Of a DNA stretch of 64,000 nucleotides, positions 43,148 to 51,463 are shown one piece after another. The notes under the pieces were generated by a model. The model was not told where the DNA came from. It ran no database searches and saw only the letters and a list, made by a program, of their open reading frames with translations. The stretch lies in contig CANJJT010000001.1 of the NCBI GenBank assembly GCA_947474715.1, forward strand, positions 186,001 through 250,000, given 5' to 3'. The DNA comes from CAIYPG01 sp903864555 (lineage in GTDB: Bacteria; Pseudomonadota; Gammaproteobacteria; Burkholderiales; SG8-39). How positions within the stretch are numbered: position 1 is the stretch's first letter; the number at the start of each line of letters is the position of its first letter. Position numbers and translations under genes: made by a program.

Positions 43148-44317
43148 GTGAAGCAAAGAAAGATTCCGGCCGCCTTCATCCGCGGTGGCACCAGCAAGGC
43201 GATCGTTTTTCACGCCAGGGACCTGCCCGCCGAGCGCGCCCAGTGGGACGAGATTTTCCTCTCCGCCATCGGCAGCCCCGACCCCTATGTGCGCCAGCTG
43301 AACGGCATGGGCGGGGGCGTGTCCTCGCTGTCCAAGGTGTGCGTCATCGGCCCGCCCTCGCGCCCCGATGCCGACATCGACTACACCTTTGCCCAGGTGC
43401 AGGTGAAGGAAGCGCGGGTCACCTATGACCTCAACTGCGGCAACATGTCCTCGGCCATGGGCCCCTTTGCCGTCGACGAAGGCCTGGTGAAGATCAGCGG
43501 TCCGGATGCGCTGGTGCGCATCCACAACACCAATACCAAGAAGGTCATCCACGCGCGCTTTCCCATGGATGAGGGTCTGGCGGCTGTCGACGGCGACCTG
43601 GAAATTCCCGGCGTGGCCGGCACCGGCGCAGCGGTGAAGCTGGAGTTCCGCGAGCCTGGCGGCGCCGGCACCGGCAAGCTGCTGCCCACCGGCAATGTCG
43701 TCGACACGCTGGAGGTGCCGGGCATCGGCAGCCTCAAGGTGTCCATGGTCGATGCGGCCAATGCCTGCGTGTTCTTCACCGCCGCCGACCTCGGCTTGAA
43801 GGGCACGGAAATGCCCGATGACATCGATGCATCACCCGAGTTGCTGAAAAAGCTCGACGCCATCCGCACCGCGGCCTCGGTGGCCATGGGCCTGGCCCCG
43901 AATGTCGAGGCAGCGAAGAAGAAGTCCGTGCCGCTGATCGGTTTCGTGTCACCGGCGCAGGACGCCAAACTGCTGACCGGCGAAGCACTCAAGGCCGACA
44001 GCGTCGATCTCACCGCACGCATGATGTCCAACGGCCAGCCGCATCGCGCACTGCCGCTGACCGCCTCGCTGTGCATTGCGGTGGCCTCGCGCCTGGAGGG
44101 CTCGCTGGTGCATGCGGCCACGCGCCCCGTGGAGGACCCGGAAAAGCCCATCCGCATCGCCATGCCCTCGGGCGTGCTGACGGTGGCGGCCACGGTGTTC
44201 AAGCGAGACGGCCAATGGCACGCGGAACAGGGCGCCTTGCTGCGCACCCAGCGCCGCCTGTTCGACGGCCAGGTCTACGTGCGCGATACCCGCAAGAAGG
44301 GCGCATCCGGAAACTAG
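43148..44317 (+). CDS. PrpF family (2-methylaconitate/4-oxalomesaconate isomerase-like) protein
   Basis: A 389-residue diaminopimelate-epimerase-fold protein. It starts MKQRKIPAAFIRGGTSKAIV and has YVRQLNGMGGGVSSLSKVC, VTYDLNCGNMSSAMGPFAV (Cys of the active site) and SNGQPHRALPLTASLCIAV. PrpF isomerises 2-methylaconitate; relatives tautomerise 4-oxalomesaconate or isomerise aconitate. Next to TcuA, which makes an aconitate-like product, an isomerase of unsaturated tricarboxylates fits well. The GTG start has GGAGAAATCATC upstream. Confidence 0.87.
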   Translation: MKQRKIPAAFIRGGTSKAIVFHARDLPAERAQWDEIFLSAIGSPDPYVRQLNGMGGGVSSLSKVCVIGPPSRPDADIDYTFAQVQVKEARVTYDLNCGNMSSAMGPFAVDEGLVKISGPDALVRIHNTNTKKVIHARFPMDEGLAAVDGDLEIPGVAGTGAAVKLEFREPGGAGTGKLLPTGNVVDTLEVPGIGSLKVSMVDAANACVFFTAADLGLKGTEMPDDIDASPELLKKLDAIRTAASVAMGLAPNVEAAKKKSVPLIGFVSPAQDAKLLTGEALKADSVDLTARMMSNGQPHRALPLTASLCIAVASRLEGSLVHAATRPVEDPEKPIRIAMPSGVLTVAATVFKRDGQWHAEQGALLRTQRRLFDGQVYVRDTRKKGASGN

Positions 44318-44374
44318 CCGCAGCACAGCCCGGACGTACACAAACAACATCACAATGACAACAGCGGGGGATAC

Positions 44375-45370
44375 ATGGGTGCAGGCAAGCGATGGACAGG
44401 CGGCGCGGCAGCCGTATTGCTATTCACGGGCATGTTCACAACGGCGCTCATGCCTGAGGCCAGGTCCCAGGCCTATCCGTCCAAACCGGCCAGGGTGGTG
44501 GTGGGATTCCCGCCAGGTCAGACCACCGACCTGACCGCGCGCCTGTTTGCCGACAAACTGACCAGCCTGCTCGGGCAGACTTATTTCGTGGAGAATCGCC
44601 CGGGCGCCGGGGGCATCATCGCGCATGAAGCGGTGAAGGTGGCAGCCCCCGATGGCTACACCCTGCTCATCTCCTCCAGCGGACCGCTGGCCATCAATCC
44701 GGCCCTGTACAAGAGCCTGCCCTACGACCCGGTCCGCGATTTTGCTGGCATCATCCGCATCAATACCTCGCCGCAGTACCTGGTGGTGAATGTCGCCACC
44801 CCGGTGAAGAACCTGCAGGAACTGGTCGCCTACGTGAAAGCCCGGCCGGGACAGACCAACTACGGTTCCGGCGGCAGCGGCACCACCACCCACATCACCA
44901 CGGAAATGTTCAAGCTGGGGGCCGGCATGGACACCACCCATGTGCCCTTCAAGGGCTCCCCGGCCATGATCACCGCGCTGCTGGGCGGTCAGCTGGATTT
45001 CTTCTTCGAGCCTGCGCCCACCGTGGTGCCGCTGGCCAAGGCCGGCAAGGTGAGGGTGATCGCCGTGACCTTCCCCAGGCGCACCGATACCATGCCCGAT
45101 GTGCCGACCATCGCCGAGCAGGGCTTCCCGGGATTCGAGGCCACCAGCTGGTCATCGCTGATGGCCCCTGCCGGCACGCCGGTGACCATCGTGCAGACCA
45201 TCAACAAGGCCATGAATGCGGCCCTGGCCCAGCCTGAGGTGGCTGCCCGCATCCGTGCCAATGGCTCCATCCCCACCGGTGGCAGCAGCGCCGAGTTCGA
45301 GCAGTTCCTGCGGGCCGAACTGTCGCGCTGGGGGGATGCCGTGAGGGCCTCGGGCGCCAAGGTGGATTAG
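44375..45370 (+). CDS. Bug/TctC family periplasmic solute-binding protein 7
   Basis: A 331-residue receptor with a signal peptide to about residue 32 (ending PEARSQA). The opening block YPSKPARVVVGFPPGQTTDL has GQ instead of the GG of the family, and the pocket loop is HVPFKGSPAMITALLGGQLDF. It is the first of two receptors directly after the PrpF-like gene (57-base gap), so it likely brings in or senses the substrate of TcuA. Confidence 0.92.
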   Translation: MGAGKRWTGGAAAVLLFTGMFTTALMPEARSQAYPSKPARVVVGFPPGQTTDLTARLFADKLTSLLGQTYFVENRPGAGGIIAHEAVKVAAPDGYTLLISSSGPLAINPALYKSLPYDPVRDFAGIIRINTSPQYLVVNVATPVKNLQELVAYVKARPGQTNYGSGGSGTTTHITTEMFKLGAGMDTTHVPFKGSPAMITALLGGQLDFFFEPAPTVVPLAKAGKVRVIAVTFPRRTDTMPDVPTIAEQGFPGFEATSWSSLMAPAGTPVTIVQTINKAMNAALAQPEVAARIRANGSIPTGGSSAEFEQFLRAELSRWGDAVRASGAKVD

Positions 45371-45418
45371 CCGCGACACCGTATCATCCGCAAACAGGAC
45401 ATCCAAGGAGGAAATACC

Positions 45419-46384
45419 ATGAAACGCATCATCGCCGTCACATTGTTCGCCTCGCTGGGGGCCTCCATGGCCCAGGCCCAGGGCACTTATCCCAACAAGC
45501 CGATCCGCTGGATCATTCCCTATGCTGCGGGCGGCGGCACTGACGTGGTGGCGCGCCCGCTGGCGCTGAAGCTGGGGGAAGTGCTGGGCCAGTCCATCCT
45601 CTTCGACAATCGCGCAGGTGGCGGTGGCCTGATCGCCGGCGAGGCGGTGGCCAAGGCGGCGCCGGACGGCTATACCTTCCTGGTGGGCTCGAACAACACC
45701 CATACCTTTGCCACGCTGCTCTACGACAAGGTGCCCTATGACCCGGTCAAGGACTACGCCACCATCACCCATTTCGTGAATGCGCCGAGCGTGCTGACGA
45801 CCTTTCCCGGCTTCGCTCCGAAGACGATGCAGGAACTGGTGGCCTATGCCAAGGCCAATCCGGGCAAGGTCAACTGGGCCTCCTCGGGCAATGGCGGCTC
45901 CACCCACCTGGCCATCATCCTGGCAGCGCAGCAGGCCGGCATCAAGGTTACGCATGTGCCCTACAAGGGTGCGGGACCGTCCACTACCGCAGTGCTGGCC
46001 GGCGAGGCCGACCTGCAGTTCGTCAATGTCGGCCCGGTGGCTTCGCACCTCAAGGCCGGCAAGCTGCGCGCCATCGGTGTGGCTTCGCTGACCCGCCTGC
46101 CGGTGCTGCCGGATCTGCCCACCATGCACGAGAGCGGCTTCCCCGGCTTCCAGGCGGCCACCTACTTCGGCCTGCTGGCGCCAGCGGCCACGCCGCGTCC
46201 CATCATCAATCGCATGCATGCGGAACTGGTGAAGATCGTGCGCTCGCCGGAGTTCACCGAGAAGTTCGCCGAACTGGGCGTGATTCCGGTGGGGAGTTCG
46301 CCGGAGCAGTTCGCCGACATGCTGCGCGAGGATGTGGCGAAGTGGTCGAAGATCGTCAAGGAGCACAACATCAAGCCGGATTGA
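45419..46384 (+). CDS. Bug/TctC family periplasmic solute-binding protein 8
   Basis: A 321-residue receptor with the compact signal peptide MKRIIAVTLFASLGASMAQA. It has YPNKPIRWIIPYAAGGGTDVVARPL and the loop HVPYKGAGPSTTAVLAGEADL. The C-terminus is SKIVKEHNIKPD. AAGGAGG lies 8 bases before the ATG. It is 48 bases after receptor 7; having two different receptors in one operon suggests two substrates or affinity ranges. Confidence 0.93.
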   Translation: MKRIIAVTLFASLGASMAQAQGTYPNKPIRWIIPYAAGGGTDVVARPLALKLGEVLGQSILFDNRAGGGGLIAGEAVAKAAPDGYTFLVGSNNTHTFATLLYDKVPYDPVKDYATITHFVNAPSVLTTFPGFAPKTMQELVAYAKANPGKVNWASSGNGGSTHLAIILAAQQAGIKVTHVPYKGAGPSTTAVLAGEADLQFVNVGPVASHLKAGKLRAIGVASLTRLPVLPDLPTMHESGFPGFQAATYFGLLAPAATPRPIINRMHAELVKIVRSPEFTEKFAELGVIPVGSSPEQFADMLREDVAKWSKIVKEHNIKPD

Positions 46385-46588
46385 GCATCGGCTTCGCCCG
46401 GCACACTATCAGCCGGGGATCTGAAGGCACGGCGGGCCCCGGCCCGCTGTTGCCGCTTCTGCTAGTCTGCGTTTCTGCTGGCCCGATCCGGCTCCGGTGC
46501 CTGCGTTTGTTTCCGACCCCGTTGTTCCTGATGCATTGCCGGCGCTGCACGAGGCGCTTTCCCGCAGCACATCCCGAGGAGGACAGCC

Positions 46589-46948
46589 ATGCCATTCAAG
46601 CTCAATCACCTGCACCTGAAGACCAATGATCCGGAAGCCACGGCGGATTTCTACGTCGACACCCTGGGCGCGAAGATTGTCAGCCGCAGCCCTAATGGCG
46701 GTCTGCGCCTGGACCTGCATGGCCTGTCGCTGAACGTCACCGGCATCCTTGCCAGCCAGACGCGTGCCCAGACCCTGGGCATGGAGCACATCGCCATCGA
46801 CAGTGACGAGTACGACAGCGTGGTGGCGAAACTCAAGGCGCGCAACGCGAAGATCCTGGAGGAGACGGTGGTCAGTGGCGGCCGGCGTGCCTGCTTCTTC
46901 GAGGGGCCGGACGGGGTGCAGCTGGAGTTCATCGAGATGAAGGGCTGA
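46589..46948 (+). CDS. VOC family (glyoxalase/dioxygenase-fold) protein
   Basis: A 119-residue single VOC module. It has LNHLHLKTNDPEATADFYVD with the first metal His, GMEHIAIDSDEY with the second, and DGVQLEFIEMKG with the glutamate ligand. So it has the metal ligands of lactoylglutathione lyase-type or dioxygenase-type enzymes; the substrate is unknown. AGGAGGACAGCC precedes the ATG. It is alone on its strand between receptors 8 and 9. Confidence 0.87.
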   Translation: MPFKLNHLHLKTNDPEATADFYVDTLGAKIVSRSPNGGLRLDLHGLSLNVTGILASQTRAQTLGMEHIAIDSDEYDSVVAKLKARNAKILEETVVSGGRRACFFEGPDGVQLEFIEMKG

Positions 46949-46972
46949 AACGCCCTGATAACAATATGGCTT

Positions 46973-47000
46973 TTGACGTAATACTGGAAATCCATATCAT
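46973..47000 (+). promoter_or_regulatory. Sigma-70-type promoter for receptor 9
   Basis: TTGACG at 46973-46978 and TATCAT at 46995-47000, 16 bases apart, in an AT-rich gap of 119 bases. AATATGG before it and CCATAT inside it form a small inverted pair. Confidence 0.5.
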
Positions 47001-47067
47001 CTGTATTTGATAATAAAAGCCAGGCCGCTGCATTCGGATCAGCACTGGCACTGGCACTGGAGGAAAC

Positions 47068-48072
47068 ATGCAACGACAGCTTCTGCGCGCCCTCGCCTGC
47101 GCCACCGCGACCAGTATTGCCGCCCTGCTGGCTCTGGCCGCACCGGCCTCCTCCCTGGCCGCCGATGAGGCGCCCTGGCCGGCCAAGCCGCTGCGCATGA
47201 TGATCCCCTACCCCGCTGGCGGCAGCACCGACATCGTCGCGCGCCTGGTGACGACCAAGCTGTCCGAAGCGCTCAAGCAGCAGGTGATCCCCGACAACCG
47301 CGGTGGTGCGGGCGGCCTCATTGCCACGGAAACGGCGGCACGGGCGGTGGCTGACGGCTACACCCTGCTGTTTGGCACCTCCGCTGGTCTGGTCATTGCA
47401 CCGCTCATCAACAGCAAGATCACCTATGACCCGGTGCGCGATTTCGATCCGGTCAGCCTGATTGTCACCAATCCGCAGATTCTGGTGGCGAACACCGCGC
47501 TCAAGGTGAACAGTGTGCGCGAGCTGATCGACGTAGCGAAGAAATCCCCGGGCAAGATTTTCTATGCCTCGGCCGGCATCGGCGCGCCCAACCACATCGC
47601 CACCGAATGGTTGAAGTCATTAGTGGGCGTGAACATGGTGCATGTCCCCTTCAAGGGCGTGGTGCAGGCCATGCCCGACCTGCTGGAGGACCGCGTGCAG
47701 ATCCTGTTCAACACCATTCCCGGCGTGCTGCCCTATGTGAAAAGCGGCAAGCTGAAGGCATTGGCGGTGACCACGGCGCGCCGCTCCAATGCCGTGCCGG
47801 ATGTGCCCACCATGGGCGAGGCCGGCGTGGCGAATTTCGAATATGACCTGTGGTGGGGCCTGTTCGTGCCGGCGAAGACGCCGGCGCCCATCGTCGCCCG
47901 GCTCAATGCCGAGCTGGTGAAGATGCTGGCCGTGCCCGAAGTGATACAGGGCCTGGCCAACCAGGGCGCCGAAGCACGCAGCAGCACGCCCGCAGAGCTG
48001 GCGCGCATCGTACGCACCGATTACGAACGCCTGGGCAAGGTGATCAAGTCGGCCAATATCACGGCGGAGTGA
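47068..48072 (+). CDS. Bug/TctC family periplasmic solute-binding protein 9
   Basis: A 334-residue receptor with an Ala-rich signal peptide ending near SSLAADEA. It has WPAKPLRMMIPYPAGGSTDIVARLV and the loop HVPFKGVVQAMPDLLEDRVQI. The predicted ligand loop has VVQAM instead of the usual G-P/A-x-x, a change from receptor 10. The ATG is preceded by CTGGAGGAAAC. It ends one base before receptor 10. Confidence 0.93.
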   Translation: MQRQLLRALACATATSIAALLALAAPASSLAADEAPWPAKPLRMMIPYPAGGSTDIVARLVTTKLSEALKQQVIPDNRGGAGGLIATETAARAVADGYTLLFGTSAGLVIAPLINSKITYDPVRDFDPVSLIVTNPQILVANTALKVNSVRELIDVAKKSPGKIFYASAGIGAPNHIATEWLKSLVGVNMVHVPFKGVVQAMPDLLEDRVQILFNTIPGVLPYVKSGKLKALAVTTARRSNAVPDVPTMGEAGVANFEYDLWWGLFVPAKTPAPIVARLNAELVKMLAVPEVIQGLANQGAEARSSTPAELARIVRTDYERLGKVIKSANITAE

Positions 48073-48073
48073 A

Positions 48074-49087
48074 ATGATGCTGATTTGGACACCCTTGGCT
48101 GCGCGGACCCTCCCCCTCCTTGTGCTCCTGGGCGGCGCCGCTGCAGTCGGCCTGGCCTGGCCCTTCAACCCGGTGCTTGCCCAGAGCTATCCCTCGCGCC
48201 CCTTGCGCCTGGTGGTGCCCTTTCCGCCCGGTGGCGGCGCCGATATTCTCGGTCGCACCATCGCCGAGGCCCTGGCCGGCCAGCTCGCGCAGTCGGTGCT
48301 GGTGGACAACCGCGCCGGAGCCAACACCATTGTGGGCGCGGAGGTCGCAGCGCGGGCCAGTGCTGATGGCTACACGCTCTTGCTGGCCCCGGGCTCGACC
48401 TTGGCGGTGAACCCTGCCGCCTATGCGAAGCTGCCCTACGATGCCGTCAGGGACTTCGCACCCATCGCGCGCATCGCCTCCAACTACCAGGTGGTCGCGG
48501 CCCGCCGGGGTTTTGCACCCAACACGATCGCCGAACTGGTGAAGCTGGCGCAATCCCGGCCGGACAGCATCAGCTATGGATCGGTTGGCAATGGCTCGCC
48601 TTCGCATTTCGGCGGTGTGCTGCTGGAGACCATGGCGGGGATCCGCATGCTGCATGTTCCCTACAAGGGCAACGCCCAGGTGCTGGCAGACCTGGTGGGT
48701 GAGCAGGTGGACATCCACCTGGTGGGGCCACCCTCGGTGCAGGGCCTGGTGAAATCGGGCAAGCTCAAATTGCTGGCAGCCACTTCGGAAAAGCGCCTGC
48801 CGACCTATCCGGACCTGCCCACCATCGCCGAATCGGGATATCCGGGCTACACCTCCGGGGCCTGGTACACCATGGTGACCCGGGCCGGCTCCCCGGTTGC
48901 GGTGATCGCCACTCTCAACCGCGCCATCAATGCCGTGCTGGTTTCCGCGCCGGTGAAGACGGCGCTGGAGCGTGACGGCTATATCGTCGATGCTGGCGCA
49001 AGTCCGGCCGATACCGCCGCTTTCATTGCAGCCGAGACGAAGAAGTGGGCGGGACTGGTGCGTGCTGCCGGCGTGAAGTTCGACTGA
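48074..49087 (+). CDS. Bug/TctC family periplasmic solute-binding protein 10
   Basis: A 337-residue receptor with a signal peptide ending FNPVLAQS. It has YPSRPLRLVVPFPPGGGADILGRTIA and the loop HVPYKGNAQVLADLVGEQVDI. It begins one base after the receptor 9 stop, so they are co-translated; an ATG three bases further is equally possible. It is the last of the ten receptors in the window. Confidence 0.93.
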   Translation: MMLIWTPLAARTLPLLVLLGGAAAVGLAWPFNPVLAQSYPSRPLRLVVPFPPGGGADILGRTIAEALAGQLAQSVLVDNRAGANTIVGAEVAARASADGYTLLLAPGSTLAVNPAAYAKLPYDAVRDFAPIARIASNYQVVAARRGFAPNTIAELVKLAQSRPDSISYGSVGNGSPSHFGGVLLETMAGIRMLHVPYKGNAQVLADLVGEQVDIHLVGPPSVQGLVKSGKLKLLAATSEKRLPTYPDLPTIAESGYPGYTSGAWYTMVTRAGSPVAVIATLNRAINAVLVSAPVKTALERDGYIVDAGASPADTAAFIAAETKKWAGLVRAAGVKFD

Positions 49088-49400
49088 TACCGTTGCTGGT
49101 TTGGCTGGCAGGTCATGCTACCGAATGCCATCGCGAGTGACTGGCCGCATTTCGATGGCAGCGATGATGTTGAAAAATTTACCGGCTTTTGGGCACTTCG
49201 GGCAAATCACGCCCCCGCCCTTTCGTCATTTCCAAAGTGGCGCTTCCTCTGCAGTCGCTGGTCGCAGGACTTGGAATAGACATTGCTGACAGACACCGGC
49301 GAACAAAGCTTATTCAGGTCCAATCCGCCGGAAGCTTTGCAGCAACAGGTGTTTGCAGAGGTCTGATCAAAGCCCGCCATCAGGTGAGAGGCGTTGTCCC
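49088..49400. other. 313-base gap before the DUF6496 gene
   Basis: No gene or RNA element recognised. AGGTGAGAGG lies about 8 bases before the DUF6496 ATG and would serve as its ribosome site. Confidence 0.45.
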
Positions 49401-49709
49401 ATGGCAAGGTATGGAAAAAAGGCGTCTGAAAAAGTTGAAGCGGCAATGCAAGATCGCAAGGAAGGCATGTTGAGGAGCGGTCGCACAGGCAAGAAAGTGA
49501 AGAGTCGCAAGCAGGCCATCGCGATCGGTTTGTCTTAGGCACGCTGCGTCGGCGCCAAGGTGCCGGTGAGCAAGAGCTCTGGTGCCGGAAGAAAAAAGGC
49601 GGCGAAGAGGCGCGCCACGAAGTCAACGTCGTCCGTCAAGCGCAGCCCAAGCCGCAGCGGGAACAAATCCGCTGGGCGCCGGTCTGCGGGGGCCTCCGCC
49701 GGGACCTGA
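49401..49709 (+). pseudogene. DUF6496/histone-like lysine-rich protein split by a TAG codon
   Basis: The frame starts MARYGKKASEKVEAAMQDRK and runs through LRSGRTGKKVKSRKQAIAIGLS, typical of DUF6496 proteins. At codon 46 (49536-49538) there is TAG where the family has an acidic codon (GAG or GAA) after GLS. The same frame then continues with ARCVGAKVP and a Lys/Ser/Arg-rich tail to a TGA at 49707, giving a 102-codon frame with one internal stop. This reads as a single-base nonsense mutation. A 45-residue N-terminal product could still be made. The role of the family is unknown; the tail resembles basic DNA-binding proteins. Confidence 0.75.
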
Positions 49710-49799
49710 GGACTGCGCCTTGCACGGGTACAATCCGTGATGCATCCGGCGTTCGCCATGCGGGGCCGGACCCGTCAACCCGACTGATCTGGGGGCTTC

Positions 49800-50294
49800 A
49801 TGAACAGCGATCACACGCACACGCATGACTGGAAGTACAACGGTATCCGCGTGGTGCACAGCAACGAGCTGGACATCAATACCGCGCAGACGCCGGGCAT
49901 GAGCCGCGCCGCGGCCATCACCCATGCTCGCGCCGGCGCCGAGAAGCTCTGGGCCGGCACCGTGGTGATCCATCCCAAGGCCAAGACCGGGGCCCACCAC
50001 CATGGCCCCGTGGAAAGCGTCATCTACATCGTCAGTGGCAAGGCGCGCATGCGCTGGGGCGATCAACTGGAGTTCACTGCCGAAGCCGGCCCGGGTGATT
50101 TCATCTTTGTGCCGCCCTATGTGCCGCATCAGGAAATCAATGCCAACGACGATGAGCCGCTGTCCTGCGTGCTGGTGCGCAGTGGTCAGGAGCCGGTGGT
50201 GGTGAATCTGGACATCCCGATGGTGGAAAAGCCCGAGGAAGTGAGCTGGGTGGACAACATTCATCCCGCGCCGCCTCCGAAGAAGGCGTGCTGA
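49800..50294 (+). CDS. Cupin domain protein 1
   Basis: A 164-residue single cupin. The metal motif is KTGAHHHGPVESVIYIVSGK, with three consecutive His and a Glu, and the second motif is PGDFIFVPPYVPHQEIN. It is likely a metal-dependent dioxygenase, isomerase or small-molecule sensor; no substrate is indicated. An N-terminal His/Thr-rich stretch (SDHTHTHDW) may bind metal. It is 165 bases before a second cupin gene in the same direction. Confidence 0.87.
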   Translation: MNSDHTHTHDWKYNGIRVVHSNELDINTAQTPGMSRAAAITHARAGAEKLWAGTVVIHPKAKTGAHHHGPVESVIYIVSGKARMRWGDQLEFTAEAGPGDFIFVPPYVPHQEINANDDEPLSCVLVRSGQEPVVVNLDIPMVEKPEEVSWVDNIHPAPPPKKAC

Positions 50295-50459
50295 GCCGGC
50301 CATCTGGCAAGGCCCTCGCGCCGCGGGGGGCAGCAAGCGGGATGCCGATGCCTTGGCCGCTGCACCGTTCCATGGATGTGGATGGCATTCGTCACGCCGA
50401 ACCTGTTGGCTATGCTCGGTGCGGCCTGGTCATCTGCATCCTGACCTGGAGGACTTTCT

Positions 50460-50951
50460 GTGAGCAAGCCTGAATCCGGAACCCGGCCCGTGGCGGTGCT
50501 GGCCGCCGATGTCGCGCCCCGCACCAAGCCCTCCAATTATCCCGAGCCCCATGCTTCGCGCATGGCCGGCCGCACCAAGCGCGCACTGGGCGAGGTGTTC
50601 GGCCTGGCCAATTTCGGGGTCAACCTCACGCGCCTGGCGCCGGGCGCCATGTCGGCGCTGCGCCACGCGCACACGGTGCAGGATGAATTCATCTACGTCC
50701 TGGAAGGCACGCCCACGCTGATCACCGATGCCGGCGAAACCCTGTTGCAGCCAGGCTGGTGCAGTGGCTTCAAGGCGGCCACCGGCGATGGTCACCATCT
50801 GGTCAATCGCTCCACCCGGGACGTGCTGTACCTGGAGATGGGCGACCGCCTGGCCGGGGATGCCGCCAGCTATCCGGACGAGGACCTGCAGGTTGTCATG
50901 GCTGAAAATGGCCAGTGGCGGTTCAGCCACAAGGACGGCTCGCCGTACTAG
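50460..50951 (+). CDS. Cupin domain protein 2
   Basis: A 163-residue cupin with LRHAHTVQDEFIYVLEGTPTL (H-x-H and E) and PGWCSGFKAATGDGHHLVN as the two metal motifs. It resembles the uncharacterised cupins often fused or adjacent to transferases and carboxylate enzymes. The GTG start has GGAGGACTTTCT upstream. It lies 71 bases before a hotdog thioesterase gene, so the three may form one transcript. Confidence 0.87.
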   Translation: MSKPESGTRPVAVLAADVAPRTKPSNYPEPHASRMAGRTKRALGEVFGLANFGVNLTRLAPGAMSALRHAHTVQDEFIYVLEGTPTLITDAGETLLQPGWCSGFKAATGDGHHLVNRSTRDVLYLEMGDRLAGDAASYPDEDLQVVMAENGQWRFSHKDGSPY

Positions 50952-51022
50952 CCCGGGGCCGGTGGTGGCAGTGGCGGACCGGGAGAGGCTTTTCATGCAG
51001 TTCGATTGGGAGTGAAGCAGCA

Positions 51023-51448
51023 ATGCCTATCTGGTTTGAACCGGTTTCGGTCAAGGAAGTGAATGAACGTGCCCAGGTCGGGATCGCCCGGGTCATCGGC
51101 CTGGAGATCACTGAATTTGGCGAGGATTACATCGCCGGGCGCATGCCGGTGGATGAGCGCACCCGCCAGCCCTTCGGCATCCTGCACGGCGGTGCCAGCG
51201 TGGTGTTGGCCGAGACGCTGGCCTCCGTGGGCTGCAGCCGCACCCTGGACCGCAGCAAGTACCGCGCGGTCGGCCTGGAGATCAATGCCAACCATCTGGC
51301 TGCGGCCAAGGACGGTTGGGTCACCGCAGTCGCGCGTCCGGTCCACCTGGGTCGCACCACCCAGGTCTGGGACATCCGCATCACCAATGCCGAGGGCAAG
51401 CTGAGCTGCATCTCGCGCTGCACGATGGCGATCATCGAGCGCAAATAA
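51023..51448 (+). CDS. Hotdog-fold thioesterase (PaaI/YbdB type)
   Basis: A 141-residue hotdog protein. RQPFGILHGGASVVLAETLA is the PaaI/EntH-type active-site helix with H-G-G, and GLEINANHLAAAKDGWVTAV the following strand. It is predicted to hydrolyse aryl- or acyl-CoA/ACP thioesters released in error or in a catabolic pathway. The ATG at 51023 matches the family start; the longer frame to 50915 overlaps the cupin gene. Confidence 0.9.
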   Translation: MPIWFEPVSVKEVNERAQVGIARVIGLEITEFGEDYIAGRMPVDERTRQPFGILHGGASVVLAETLASVGCSRTLDRSKYRAVGLEINANHLAAAKDGWVTAVARPVHLGRTTQVWDIRITNAEGKLSCISRCTMAIIERK

Positions 51449-51463
51449 GCACTGCCCGGGGCG

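Noticed and set aside
41183..43552. 789-codon open frame on the minus strand opposite tcuA
   Set aside because: It lies antisense to a well-supported flavoprotein gene, has a His/Gly/Val-rich composition caused by GC-rich codon structure, and has no recognisable domain.
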